Source: Candidatus Goldiibacteriota bacterium (lineage in GTDB: Bacteria > Oederibacteriota > PGYV01). From it: DNA of 50,862 nt. Both the position numbers and the translations under genes were made by a program. Location of the stretch: contig JAFGWA010000014.1 in NCBI GenBank assembly GCA_016937715.1, positions 1-50,862 on the forward strand. Direction: 5' to 3'. Of the stretch, positions 1 to 7,455 are shown piece after piece. The notes beneath the pieces were generated by a model. It had not been told where the DNA came from, did no database searches, and saw only the letters and a list, made by a program, of their open reading frames with translations. Positions within the stretch are counted from its first letter, which is position 1. Each line of letters starts with the position of its first letter.

Positions 1-2
1 AG

Positions 3-305
3 CTCTCTAAAAATAGCAAGATTAATGGAGTGATTGTAACAACTACTAAATTATCTGATGTGGCTAAAAAATTTGCGGAGCAGTTAAATATTGAAGTGAA
101 GGAAGGTTTCGAGTTTAAAAGATATCCGTGCATAAAGTGTAACATTTCAAAAGGCACGGGAGATAAAATTTATCACCTTCCTATGGATCAACAATATGAT
201 AAAGTTATAATTGAGCCAGAAATGGGAGAGTTTTATGCGGAAACGACTCAAGAAGCGGAAGAGCAAGGATTCAGGAGAGCGTACAAATGGAAAGGCAGTA
301 AGTGA
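3..305 (+). CDS. C-terminal fragment of a nuclease-like protein with a sunset-type tail (partial)
   Basis: The frame is open from the left edge of the window, so this is the 3' end of a longer gene and the GTG at 30 is probably not its start. The first 40 or so residues (VIVTTTKLSDVAKKFAEQLN) look like the last strand and helix of Mrr-like restriction endonuclease domains, where a 'VTT..F...A..YA..LNI' pattern is usual. The rest (KCNIS, KIYHLP, YDK, EAEEQGFRRA) matches the small 'sunset' domain found at the C-terminus of thermonucleases and restriction endonucleases, inferred by pattern only. It lies 75 bases before a SIR2-like gene, so the left edge may be the end of a defence island. The product could also be a general DNA-damage nuclease. 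Confidence 0.55.
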   Translation, partial: LSKNSKINGVIVTTTKLSDVAKKFAEQLNIEVKEGFEFKRYPCIKCNISKGTGDKIYHLPMDQQYDKVIIEPEMGEFYAETTQEAEEQGFRRAYKWKGSK

Positions 306-380
306 GGGTTAATTATTACTTCTTAAAGATTAAACGGAATGAATAAATAGTTTTTATGAAAAGTGTTTACTTGGTGAAAA

Positions 381-1436
381 ATGTCAATAACACAATATTT
401 GGATGTTAATAATAAAATAAATTATTTACCACATGTAGTTATTTTGGGCGCTGGTGCGAGTCTTGCAGCTTTTCCGGATGGTGATGCAACGGGAAAAAGA
501 TTACCTTTAATGAATAATTTAGTTGAGACTATAGGATTGAGTAAACTGCTAGAAAAAGAATCTATAAATTATTTAAATAGAAATTTTGAAGATATATATT
601 CGGAAGTAGCAAGCAAGAAAGAAAATCACGAGTTATTAAAGTTAATGCAATCTAAAATAAAAAAATACTTTTATAATTTGAAGTTACCTAAACATGCTAC
701 TCTTTATGACAGGCTAATTCTTTCCCTTAGAAAGAAGGATATTATTGCTACTTTTAATTGGGATCCGTTACTAATGCAGGCCTATAAAAGAAATGTACAC
801 TTAAAAGAATTGCCGCAAATAGTATTCCTTCATGGTAATACATATATTGGGATATGCAGGAAAGACAAGATAAAAGGTTATGTTGGAAGTGTGTGTTTAA
901 AGTGTGGTGCCAAGTTAAAACCATCTCAACTACTATATCCAATAAGCGACAAAAAATATACTGAAGACTTGTATATTAAGGACGAATGGAATAGATTGTC
1001 TGTTTTGATAAAAAATGCATACTTGGTGACAATTTTTGGATATAGCATTCCTAAAACAGATGTAGCTGCAAGGAAAATATTAGTTGATTCTATTAATTGC
1101 AATAAATCAAAAGAACTATTAGAAATTGAAATAATAGACATCAAAGATCATAGCGTTTTGGCAAATAATTGGAAAAAATTTAACGATAAAAAACACTATA
1201 CCTTTTTTGAAAGTATAGAATATAGTTTTATTACAAATCATCCACGAAGAACCTGTGAGGCACTAGCTTTTGCAACTTTACAACAAGACCCGTTGCTGAA
1301 TAGTTCATATTCAAAAACTAATGATTTAAAAGTTTTACAGGCTGAGGCAAAAGTCCTCATTCAAGATGAACTGTCGAAACGAGTTGCGTTTACACCTTTC
1401 GAGAATTGGGAGAAAGTAGATCTACCGAATTTTTAG
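381..1436 (+). CDS. SIR2-like domain protein, possible NAD-consuming defence effector
   Basis: The N-terminus carries the NAD-binding turn VVILGAGAS (G23-A-G-A-S27). This is followed by TFNWDPLL with N126 and D128, and by FLHGN with H151, at the positions where SIR2-like proteins keep their catalytic Asn and His. A CxxCG pair lies just after H151, and FGYSIPKTD resembles the late sirtuin nucleotide-binding loop. The 351 residues and the non-classical TFNWD motif fit the bacterial SIR2-like (SIR2_2) group rather than CobB deacetylases. Several members of that group degrade NAD+ during phage infection. The gene is AT-rich with many AAA/ATA/TTA codons, unlike the genes after 1.8 kb, which suggests transfer. 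No partner gene is visible except the nuclease tail upstream. The ribosome site is weak (GGTG). Confidence 0.7.
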   Translation: MSITQYLDVNNKINYLPHVVILGAGASLAAFPDGDATGKRLPLMNNLVETIGLSKLLEKESINYLNRNFEDIYSEVASKKENHELLKLMQSKIKKYFYNLKLPKHATLYDRLILSLRKKDIIATFNWDPLLMQAYKRNVHLKELPQIVFLHGNTYIGICRKDKIKGYVGSVCLKCGAKLKPSQLLYPISDKKYTEDLYIKDEWNRLSVLIKNAYLVTIFGYSIPKTDVAARKILVDSINCNKSKELLEIEIIDIKDHSVLANNWKKFNDKKHYTFFESIEYSFITNHPRRTCEALAFATLQQDPLLNSSYSKTNDLKVLQAEAKVLIQDELSKRVAFTPFENWEKVDLPNF

Positions 1437-1560
1437 TATTGTTAGGCCACAAATATGTATTCTATGGCTCTTTTATTTATATGAGTGATAGAGGTTTGAT
1501 TCCCATTTGTTGACCGTTTCTTTTTGGGGTATAATTTATAAAGAAGAAAGGGGAAAGAAA

Positions 1561-1749
1561 ATGAAATGCAATTTATGTGAAAAAGAAATTGAAAACTACA
1601 CCAAACAGTTTCATCAGTTTGTTGTCGATGAAAAACACGTTTATGACATATGCGGAAGCTGTATTGATAAGTTTATAAAATGGCAGGGAGAAAAGTATTC
1701 TGTCCTGTTTCCGACAAGGGCTATGAAGAAAAGGTTTAAAAAAGATTGA
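1561..1749 (+). CDS. Small protein with two CxxC motifs, possible zinc-binding
   Basis: The 62-residue protein begins MKCNLCEKEI and has CNLC near the N-terminus and CGSC near residue 33, a spacing suited to one zinc ribbon. The rest is basic and ends KKRFKKD. The ATG at 1561 follows a purine-rich AAGGGGA ribosome site. The frame stays open upstream to a TTG at 1507, but that stretch contains the promoter-like TATAAT (1530-1535) and is unlikely to be coding. The function is unknown; it could be a nucleic-acid-binding or adaptor protein. It stands alone between the SIR2-like gene and the nitroreductase. Confidence 0.6.
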   Translation: MKCNLCEKEIENYTKQFHQFVVDEKHVYDICGSCIDKFIKWQGEKYSVLFPTRAMKKRFKKD

Positions 1750-1830
1750 CCTGGCATTTAATCCGGATATTATAAAATGACGCGGTTTATTTTAAATATC
1801 TAAAATACAAACTAATTATTGGAGGTAAAC

Positions 1831-2451
1831 ATGCAGGATCCTAAAACGCATCTGGACAGAAATGAAACCCTGCGCAGTATAAGGGACAGAAGGAGTATAC
1901 GCACGTTTGCTGACAGGCAGGTAAGCGACGATGACCTGCTGACAATTCTTCACGCTGCTCATCAGGCGCCGTCGGCCCATAATCAGCAGCCCTGGAAATT
2001 TATCGTTTTAAAAGACAGCGCGAAAAACAGCCTTGCGGCTATGGTAAGCGAGCGTTCGTCAAATTTTCCAAAGCCTTCAGCCGCGCTTTTAAGGATGGCT
2101 TCCCGCAGCATTATTAACGCTCCGGTTGTCGTGGCTGTAATGAATACCGGCGAGCTTATTGAAAGGGGAACAGAACTTTTTAAGATAGAAAAAGAAGCCG
2201 CGCATGACTTTTTCAGGATAATGGAGGTTCAAAGTTCGGCGGCAAGCGTGCAAAATATGCTGTTGGCCGCAACTTCGCTGGGGCTGGGTACAGTATGGCT
2301 TGGCGTGCTTGCCTTAATGCAGAAAGAGGTGCTTGGATTTTTGGGCGAGCCCGGAGGAGAATTTGTGGCGATTGTCCCGATAGGATATCCAATTAAACCC
2401 GGCGTTCAGCCAGCCAAACACACGCTTGATATGGTGGTAAAATATTTGTAA
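1831..2451 (+). CDS. Nitroreductase family FMN oxidoreductase
   Basis: The protein opens with the family signature RRSIRTFADRQVSDDDL. It then has AAHQAPSAHNQQPWKFIVL, where the Arg-Ser-Arg and Ser-x-x-Asn-x-Gln-Pro-Trp segments bind FMN phosphate and the isoalloxazine ring in this fold. A later ATSLGLGTVWLGV segment is the usual glycine-rich turn. At 206 residues the length is normal. The start at 1831 is set by GGAGG at 1821-1825; an in-frame TTG at 1819 overlaps that site and was rejected. Family members reduce nitro compounds, quinones or flavins with NAD(P)H, and the substrate cannot be told from sequence. The gene is followed by a strong terminator shared with the convergent gene. Confidence 0.9.
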   Translation: MQDPKTHLDRNETLRSIRDRRSIRTFADRQVSDDDLLTILHAAHQAPSAHNQQPWKFIVLKDSAKNSLAAMVSERSSNFPKPSAALLRMASRSIINAPVVVAVMNTGELIERGTELFKIEKEAAHDFFRIMEVQSSAASVQNMLLAATSLGLGTVWLGVLALMQKEVLGFLGEPGGEFVAIVPIGYPIKPGVQPAKHTLDMVVKYL

Positions 2452-2503
2452 TTTCAGGGAATAGGAAACAAAGCGCATAAAACCGGAAAACATGATTGTT
2501 AAT

Positions 2504-2537
2504 AAAAAAGCCCCTGCCTTTTGGCAGGGGCTTTTTT
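2504..2537. terminator. Bidirectional intrinsic terminator
   Basis: GCCCCTGCC and GGCAGGGGC form a perfect GC stem around a TTTT loop. An A-run precedes the stem and a T-run follows it, so it can terminate both the nitroreductase transcript (+) and the serS transcript (-), which converge here. Confidence 0.92.
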
Positions 2538-2549
2538 ATTGTGATAAGT

Positions 2550-2771
2550 TTATTCGTCCCAGCCGATTAAAATCCCGACCGCTATCGTTACATATCCGCC
2601 AATGATAAGAAACGGAGCCACAGCGCCCGCCCAGTTGCTGGCGTCCGGATTGACAAGCGATAAAACATAATATCCAAGCACAAGCACCACAAGCGCCACT
2701 CCTATTACATATAAGCCTGTTTTCTTTTTTGTCTTTACGTCTTTTTTAACTTCCTTGATTTCATCAGCCAT
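2550..2771 (-). CDS. Small two-helix membrane protein
   Basis: The 73-residue protein has a charged N-terminus (MADEIKEVKKDVKTKKK). Two hydrophobic segments follow, near residues 19-41 and 47-69, and it ends GWDE. It resembles no family I can name. It lies 17 bases after serS on the same strand with its own GGAGGG ribosome site, so it is probably cotranscribed with serS. The N-terminal Lys-rich tail likely faces the cytoplasm. The coding reading is supported by hydrophobic periodicity, the ribosome site and a stop just before the shared terminator. Confidence 0.7.
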   Translation of the reverse strand: MADEIKEVKKDVKTKKKTGLYVIGVALVVLVLGYYVLSLVNPDASNWAGAVAPFLIIGGYVTIAVGILIGWDE

Positions 2772-2788
2772 TTTATCCCTCCATAACC

Positions 2789-4063
2789 CTATTTTGTTAT
2801 CTTTTCCATCCCGCCCATGTAAGGCCTTAAGGCTTCAGGAATTATTACTTCCATGTTTTCTGTCTGGTACGCTTCAAGTATAGCGGGCAATAATCTTGAT
2901 GTGGCAAGCCCGGAGCCGTTTAATGTATGCACGTGGCGGGTTTTGTTCTCTTTGTCTTTAAAACGAATCCTGGCCCTGCGTGCCTGATAATCTGTAAAAC
3001 AGCTGCAGGAAGATGTTTCCCAGTAACGCGCCGCGCCTTCATGCCATACTTCAATGTCATATGTTTTAGCGGAAGAAAATGTCATGTCTCCCGTGGACAG
3101 CAGTAATATCCTGTAGTGCAGGTTAAGCTTCTGCAGAATGCTTTCTGCGTCTTTCAAAAGTTTTTCAAGTTCGTCATAGGATGATTCGGGGGTGGTGAAT
3201 TTTACCAGCTCCACTTTATTAAACTGGTGCATGCGTACAATGCCTTTCATATCCTTGCCGTAGCTTCCGGCTTCTTTTCTGAAACAGGGGGTATACGCGG
3301 TATAACAGACAGGAAGGCTTTTTTCCGGAAGTATTTCGTCCCTGTGTATATTTGTCACAGGCACTTCCGCGGTAGGGGTTAAGAAGAAATCCGGGCCTGT
3401 AAGTTTAAAAGAGTCTTCTTCAAACTTGGGCAGCTGACCCGTGCCTGTCATGGATTCGCGGTTCACAAGAATAGGGGGCAATAATTCCGTATAGCCGTTT
3501 TCAACTGTCTGTGTATCAAGCATAAAGTTAATAAGCGCGCGTTCAAGCCTTGCGCCCGCGCCTTTATAAAATACGAACCTTGCGCCTGTTACCTTTACAG
3601 CGCGTTCTGAATCAAGTATGCCAAGGTGTTCCGCTATTTCCCAGTGGGGTTTTGGCTTAAAAGAAAAAGTTTTTTTCTGCCCCCATTGTGAAGTTTCCAC
3701 GTTTGCCGTTTCATCCGCGCCAACAGGTACTGATTCATCAGGCATGTTGGGGATGTATAAAAGTTTAAGGGTAAGCTCCTCATCAAGTTTGGAAAGGTCC
3801 GCGTCCATTGCTTTTACTTTGTCAGAGCAGGTTTTCATTTCCGCCAGAAGGGCTGTTGCGTCTTTGCCCTCTTTTTTTAATTTTGCAATTTCCGGGTTCT
3901 TTTTATTGTTTTCTGCTTTTAGCGCTTCAACGGTGCCTATAATTTCGCGGCGCTTTAAGTCAATTGCCAGCACTTCGTCTATAGCTTCCGGTTTTACCCC
4001 TTTTTTTGCAAGGGAGGTTTTTATAGCCGCCGGGTTATCGCGTATTAATTTAATGTCAAGCAT
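2789..4063 (-). CDS. serS: Seryl-tRNA synthetase
   Basis: This is the class II enzyme that activates serine and charges tRNA-Ser, in the cytoplasm. The first 110 residues form the Lys/Glu-rich antiparallel coiled coil that grips the tRNA long arm. The catalytic domain shows TAEVPVTN, motif 2 around [40 protein letters not shown], and motif 3 [16 protein letters not shown]. The 424 residues are typical. The start is the ATG at 4063, with GGAG six bases before it; a TTG four codons upstream overlaps this site. A consensus promoter sits just upstream. The small membrane gene at 2550 follows in the same transcript. Confidence 0.97.
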   Translation of the reverse strand: MLDIKLIRDNPAAIKTSLAKKGVKPEAIDEVLAIDLKRREIIGTVEALKAENNKKNPEIAKLKKEGKDATALLAEMKTCSDKVKAMDADLSKLDEELTLKLLYIPNMPDESVPVGADETANVETSQWGQKKTFSFKPKPHWEIAEHLGILDSERAVKVTGARFVFYKGAGARLERALINFMLDTQTVENGYTELLPPILVNRESMTGTGQLPKFEEDSFKLTGPDFFLTPTAEVPVTNIHRDEILPEKSLPVCYTAYTPCFRKEAGSYGKDMKGIVRMHQFNKVELVKFTTPESSYDELEKLLKDAESILQKLNLHYRILLLSTGDMTFSSAKTYDIEVWHEGAARYWETSSCSCFTDYQARRARIRFKDKENKTRHVHTLNGSGLATSRLLPAILEAYQTENMEVIIPEALRPYMGGMEKITK

Positions 4064-4103
4064 GTCACACTCCAAATATAAGTAAGATTGTTAAACAGGG
4101 TAT

Positions 4104-4131
4104 ATTATAAAGGAAAGAGGGATTTTTTCAA
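4104..4131 (-). promoter_or_regulatory. Sigma70-type promoter of serS
   Basis: On the minus strand TTGAAA (4131-4126) and TATAAT (4109-4104) are separated by 16 bases. They lie about 40 bases upstream of the serS start. Confidence 0.8.
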
Positions 4132-4140
4132 GAAAATAGT

Positions 4141-4312
4141 ACGAAGAGCGGAGGGACGGAGGGACGGAGGGACGGAAGGAGGGAAGGAGGGAAGGAGGGA
4201 AGGAGGGAAGGAGGGACGGAGGGACGGACGGACGGACGGACGGAGGGAGGGACAGACAGACAGAAGGTTTTTTATACCGACCATCCGTACATCTGTGCAT
4301 CCGTCCCTCTAT
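4141..4312. repeat. Purine-rich short tandem repeats (GGACGGA / GGAAGGA units) with a partly complementary right arm
   Basis: From 4149 to 4262 the sequence is almost only G and A with scattered C, built from GGGACGGA, then GGGAAGGA, then GGACGGAC and GACAGACA units. Several G3 runs with 5-base spacers meet the usual G-quadruplex pattern on the + strand. The segment 4278-4312 (CCATCCGT, CATCCGTCCCTC) is the complement of the same unit type, giving a potential long hairpin. It fills the space between the divergent serS and hemolysin III genes. The frames open through it on both strands are repeat artefacts. Confidence 0.85.
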
Positions 4313-4363
4313 TATTATATTTTTTCTTGACTTTCCCTGTGCCGGGAGTAACATTGTTATATT

Positions 4364-5017
4364 ATGGCTGAAAACACAGTGCAAATATCAGAAAAACAGA
4401 CAGTGGGCGAAGAGATTGCCAACAGTATAATTCACGGGATAGGCGCTTTATTAAGCATTGCCGGGCTGGTTATAATTATTGTAATTGCCGCTAAAAAAGG
4501 GGGCGCTTTAAGGATAACCACTCTTTCTATTTACGGCGCCAGCATGATAATAATGTTTCTTATGTCCACCATGTCGCACAGCCTTGTTCCGGTTAAGGCA
4601 AAAAATGTTTTTGAAATACTTGACCATTCCGCCGTATATACCCTGATAGCCGGCACATATACTCCCATATGCCTGCTTTTAACCGGCGGAGCGTGGGGGT
4701 GGACGTTTTTCGGAATAGTGTGGGGGCTTGCCATACTTGGGATTGTATTCAAAGTATTTTTTACGGGAAGATATATTAAACTGTCATCGGCAATTTATGT
4801 AATTATGGGCTGGCTTATACTGGCTGCCATTTGGCCTGTGATAAAAACAGTTCCAAAAGAGTTTCTGTTGTGGCTTTTAGCCGGCGGCCTGCTTTATACT
4901 TTTGGCGTAATATTTTATGTCTGGCGTAAGATTAAATACCACCACGCCATATGGCATATGTTTGTACTTGGCGCGGCTGTGTGCCATTTTTTTGCCCTGT
5001 TGATGTTTGTGGCATAA
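4364..5017 (+). CDS. Hemolysin III / PAQR family membrane protein
   Basis: The 217-residue protein has seven predicted membrane helices. It carries the family signatures EEIANSIIHGIGA at the N-terminus, STMSHSL, LDHSAVYTLIAGTYTPICLL, GWLIL, and HHAIWHMFVLGAAVCHFF at the end. The conserved Ser, Asp and three His residues form the zinc site known in PAQR receptors. The role in bacteria is unsettled; the name comes from a Bacillus cereus protein. No good ribosome site precedes the ATG. Only a weak TTGACT...TAACAT promoter lies at 4327-4354, so the mRNA may be nearly leaderless, or a slightly later start may be used. Confidence 0.9.
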   Translation: MAENTVQISEKQTVGEEIANSIIHGIGALLSIAGLVIIIVIAAKKGGALRITTLSIYGASMIIMFLMSTMSHSLVPVKAKNVFEILDHSAVYTLIAGTYTPICLLLTGGAWGWTFFGIVWGLAILGIVFKVFFTGRYIKLSSAIYVIMGWLILAAIWPVIKTVPKEFLLWLLAGGLLYTFGVIFYVWRKIKYHHAIWHMFVLGAAVCHFFALLMFVA

Positions 5018-5028
5018 CGGATAAAAAA

Positions 5029-5068
5029 GTTACAGGTTGCAGGTAACAAGTAGCGAGTAACAAGTAAA
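5029..5068. repeat. Short degenerate heptad repeat (GTAACAA type)
   Basis: GTTACAGGTTGCAGGTAACAAGTAGCGAGTAACAAGTAA is built from 7-base units of the same family as the longer array at 18946-19128. Confidence 0.65.
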
Positions 5069-5105
5069 ACATAAAAACTATATTTTAAATATCAGGAGGA
5101 AAGGT

Positions 5106-5420
5106 ATGGCGATAATGGACATTTCTATTGTTCCCATAGGAACCAATAAAACATCTGTAAGCGGGTATCTGGTAAACGCGATAAAGATTCTTCAGGAAAA
5201 AGGGGCGAAATATCACATTTGCCCCATGGGTACTGTAGTTGAAGGCGAAGTAAATGAACTTTATGACTGCGCGCGTACCATGCACGAAGAAGTGTTCTGT
5301 GACATTGACGTGCAGAGGGTTGTAGTAACAATAAAGATAGATGACAGGCGGGATATTCACGCGGTTACAATGGAAAAAAAGGTAAAATCACTTAACGACA
5401 AGGTAAGGTATAAAAAATAA
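5106..5420 (+). CDS. MTH1187-family thiamine-binding protein
   Basis: This 104-residue protein begins MAIMDISIVPIGT and continues with a segment rich in Val, Glu and Gly (CPMGTVVEGE). That pattern is typical of the small ferredoxin-like alpha-beta proteins of the MTH1187/YkoF-like group (COG0011), which bind thiamine or a related ligand as oligomers. A strong AGGAGGAAAG ribosome site sets the start at 5106. It is 13 bases from the radical SAM gene downstream and probably in one transcript with it and the DUF89 gene. Ligand identity is known only for relatives. Confidence 0.85.
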   Translation: MAIMDISIVPIGTNKTSVSGYLVNAIKILQEKGAKYHICPMGTVVEGEVNELYDCARTMHEEVFCDIDVQRVVVTIKIDDRRDIHAVTMEKKVKSLNDKVRYKK

Positions 5421-5433
5421 TGGCGGTGGAAAT

Positions 5434-6369
5434 GTGAAATATTTATTTGGGCCGGTTGCTTCAAGAAGGCTTGGTTTGTCGCTTGGTGTTGACCTGCTTG
5501 AAAAAAAACACTGCAACTTAAACTGTGTTTATTGCGAACTTGGAAGGACAGAAGGCAAATCGCTTTCAGCTGAACGCGGCCTGTTTGTTAAAACGCAGGA
5601 TGTTGCCGCGGAGCTTGAAGAGTTTTTCAAAAATGGCGGAAAAGCCGATGTGGTTACGTTTTCCGGCGCAGGCGAGCCTACGCTTGCCTTAAATTTAAAA
5701 GAAATGATTCTGGCCGCCAAAAAAATATCACCCTGCAAAGTCGCTGTCCTGACAAACGGCGTGCTTTTATACATGCCGGAAGTAAGAGACGCATTAAACG
5801 AAGCTGATATAGTGGTGCCTTCGTTTGATGCGGCCACAAAAAATACTTTTTTAAAGGTTAACAGGCCTGCGGCGGGTGTGGATTTTGACTTAATGCTGCA
5901 GGGTTTGAAGGATTTTTGTGCCGGATACAAAGGCAGGATATTTTTAGAGATACTGCTTGTGGAAGGAATAAACGACAGCCTTGCGGAATTGTTTGAAATG
6001 CGTAAATTTATTAACAGCGTTGAAAACATAGAAAAAATACAGTTAAACACCGTTGCCCGCGCCGGCGCGGAAGAATACGCAAAACCCGTTGACGCGGACG
6101 CGGCAAAACGCGCCTGCCTGATACTGGGGCCAAAGGCAGAAGCGGTTTCGGGATATTCCGGCGCAAGAATTGAAGCGCAGGAAGAAGAGTTAAAGAGCAT
6201 TGTATATGAAAGTGCCAGATTAAGGCCTGTATCTGCCGAAGAGGTAAGCGCTATGCTGAATGTAAACCAAAGTGAAGCGCAGGAGCTTTTATGGGAACTT
6301 GAATATGACGGGCTGGTGAATAAAACAGTCAGGGATGGTATAGAATTCTTTATTGGCAAGCATGTTTAA
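5434..6369 (+). CDS. Radical SAM protein (COG0731 group)
   Basis: The N-terminus FGPVASRRLGLSLGVDLL leads into CNLNCVYCELGRTEG. C27, C31 and C34 form the CxxxCxxC site for the [4Fe-4S] cluster that cleaves S-adenosylmethionine. FSGAGEPTL is the GGE-like SAM-binding motif. The middle part completes a TIM barrel. The last 60 or so residues (SAEEVSAMLNVNQSEAQELLWELEYDGLVNK) look like a winged helix. The 311-residue length fits the COG0731 Fe-S oxidoreductases distantly related to wybutosine enzyme TYW1; the substrate is not known. The start is a GTG with a GGTGGA ribosome site. It lies between the thiamine-binding protein and DUF89 genes. Confidence 0.88.
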   Translation: MKYLFGPVASRRLGLSLGVDLLEKKHCNLNCVYCELGRTEGKSLSAERGLFVKTQDVAAELEEFFKNGGKADVVTFSGAGEPTLALNLKEMILAAKKISPCKVAVLTNGVLLYMPEVRDALNEADIVVPSFDAATKNTFLKVNRPAAGVDFDLMLQGLKDFCAGYKGRIFLEILLVEGINDSLAELFEMRKFINSVENIEKIQLNTVARAGAEEYAKPVDADAAKRACLILGPKAEAVSGYSGARIEAQEEELKSIVYESARLRPVSAEEVSAMLNVNQSEAQELLWELEYDGLVNKTVRDGIEFFIGKHV

Positions 6370-6400
6370 ATTGTAAATAAACCCACGGAGAAAATAATAT

Positions 6401-7252
6401 ATGAAAACATATCCCGAATGCCTGCCGTGCCTTTTAAAGCAGGCAATACAGGCGGCGCGCCTTGTCGGAGCTGATGAAAAGAACATTATGAGGGTCGCGG
6501 CCAAAGTTGAAGAATTTCTTGAAACCGTGGATATTGATAAAAATCCTCCAAGTATCAGCCGTAATATGCACAGGCTTATAAGGGCGGAATTGAAAGATTC
6601 TGACCCGTATCTGGCGATAAAAGAGAAGTATAACCGTATTGCTATGGAAATGTATGAGAGTGTGAAGGTAAAAGTTAAAGGGTCCAATGACCCGCTTCTG
6701 GCGGCTGTAAGGGCGGCAATAGCCGGAAATGTCATAGATTTTGGAGTACAGCTTGAGTTTGACCTTGAAGCTGATTTGAATGACATAATGCGGAAAGACT
6801 TTGCCGCGTTTGATTATGAAAGTTTTAAAGAGGCATTGTCGGCGAATAGAGAGGTTTTGTATCTTGGTGATAACACGGGAGAAACCGTATTTGACAGGAT
6901 ACTGATAGAAGAGATAAAACGCATATACGGTACAAAGATTACTTATGCTGTGAAAGAAAGCCCCATCTTAAACGATGCGCTTCATGAAGACGCGGTTTTC
7001 GCGGGAATTGATAAAATTGCGGATGTAATTTCCTCCGGCGCTGATTCGCCCGGCATTGTCCTTGAATACGCGTCCGAAGATTTTAAAAAACGTTTTTATT
7101 CCGCGGGAATGATAATAAGCAAAGGGCAGGGTAATTTTGAATCGCTGTATGGGGAACCTGTACCGGCATTTTTTCTTTTGAAATTAAAGTGTGAAGTGAT
7201 AGCAAAACATATAGGTTTACCGCTGGGCGGGATTGTACTTAAGAAGGGATGA
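6401..7252 (+). CDS. DUF89 / ARMT1-like metal-dependent phosphatase
   Basis: The protein starts MKTYPECLPCLLKQAIQAARL, the CxxC-containing opening of prokaryotic DUF89 proteins. It has the core LYLGDNTGETVFDRILIEEI, with the metal-binding Asp and Asn, and later AVKESPILNDAL and MIISKGQGNFESL, all diagnostic of the family. Characterised members are metal-dependent phosphatases acting on damaged or surplus sugar phosphates and nucleotides. The CxxC subfamily is thought to work in nucleotide or cofactor clean-up. Length (283) is normal. It follows the radical SAM gene by 31 bases, and an inverted repeat array lies directly after the stop. Confidence 0.9.
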   Translation: MKTYPECLPCLLKQAIQAARLVGADEKNIMRVAAKVEEFLETVDIDKNPPSISRNMHRLIRAELKDSDPYLAIKEKYNRIAMEMYESVKVKVKGSNDPLLAAVRAAIAGNVIDFGVQLEFDLEADLNDIMRKDFAAFDYESFKEALSANREVLYLGDNTGETVFDRILIEEIKRIYGTKITYAVKESPILNDALHEDAVFAGIDKIADVISSGADSPGIVLEYASEDFKKRFYSAGMIISKGQGNFESLYGEPVPAFFLLKLKCEVIAKHIGLPLGGIVLKKG

Positions 7253-7376
7253 GGGACAGAGGGACGGAAGGTCGGAGGGACAGAAGGTTTAAACCGAACA
7301 TCCGTGTATTTGTCTCAGCGTCTTTTGTGTTTTAGCCGACCCTCCGACCCTCTGTATATCCGTCCCTCGTGTTTTA
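7253..7376. repeat. Inverted array of GGACGGA-type short repeats
   Basis: The left half (7250-7290) reads GAGGGACAGAGGGACGGAAGG and on. The right half (7341-7370) reads CCGACCCTCCGACCCTCTG then CCGTCCCTC, its near reverse complement. The pair can fold into a hairpin with about a 50-base loop. The units are the same family as at 4141 and around 46730 and 47150. Confidence 0.8.
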
Positions 7377-7388
7377 GATTTTTAGCTA

Positions 7389-7416
7389 TTGATAATTATC
7401 ATCCTATAAGTATAAT
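7389..7416 (+). promoter_or_regulatory. Sigma70-type promoter of the deaminase gene
   Basis: TTGATA (7389-7394) and TATAAT (7411-7416) are spaced by 16 bases, about 40 bases before the start at 7456. Confidence 0.8.
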
Positions 7417-7455
7417 GTTTGCCAGGGAAAGCAATAATAAAAGATGAGGTGGAAT

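Noticed and set aside
1507-1560. Upstream extension of the small CxxC protein
   Set aside because: The stretch contains TATAAT and a ribosome site and reads like a leader; ATG at 1561 is a better start.
2504-2537. Possible riboswitch at the GC hairpin
   Set aside because: It is a simple intrinsic terminator between convergent genes.
3618-4085. Plus-strand frame antisense to serS
   Set aside because: It is a Ser/Phe-rich shadow of the well-supported seryl-tRNA synthetase gene.
4088-4384. Open frames on both strands in the purine repeat
   Set aside because: Simple-sequence translation (GGTEGGKEGRREGG and the reverse Pro-Ser-rich form) with no ribosome site.
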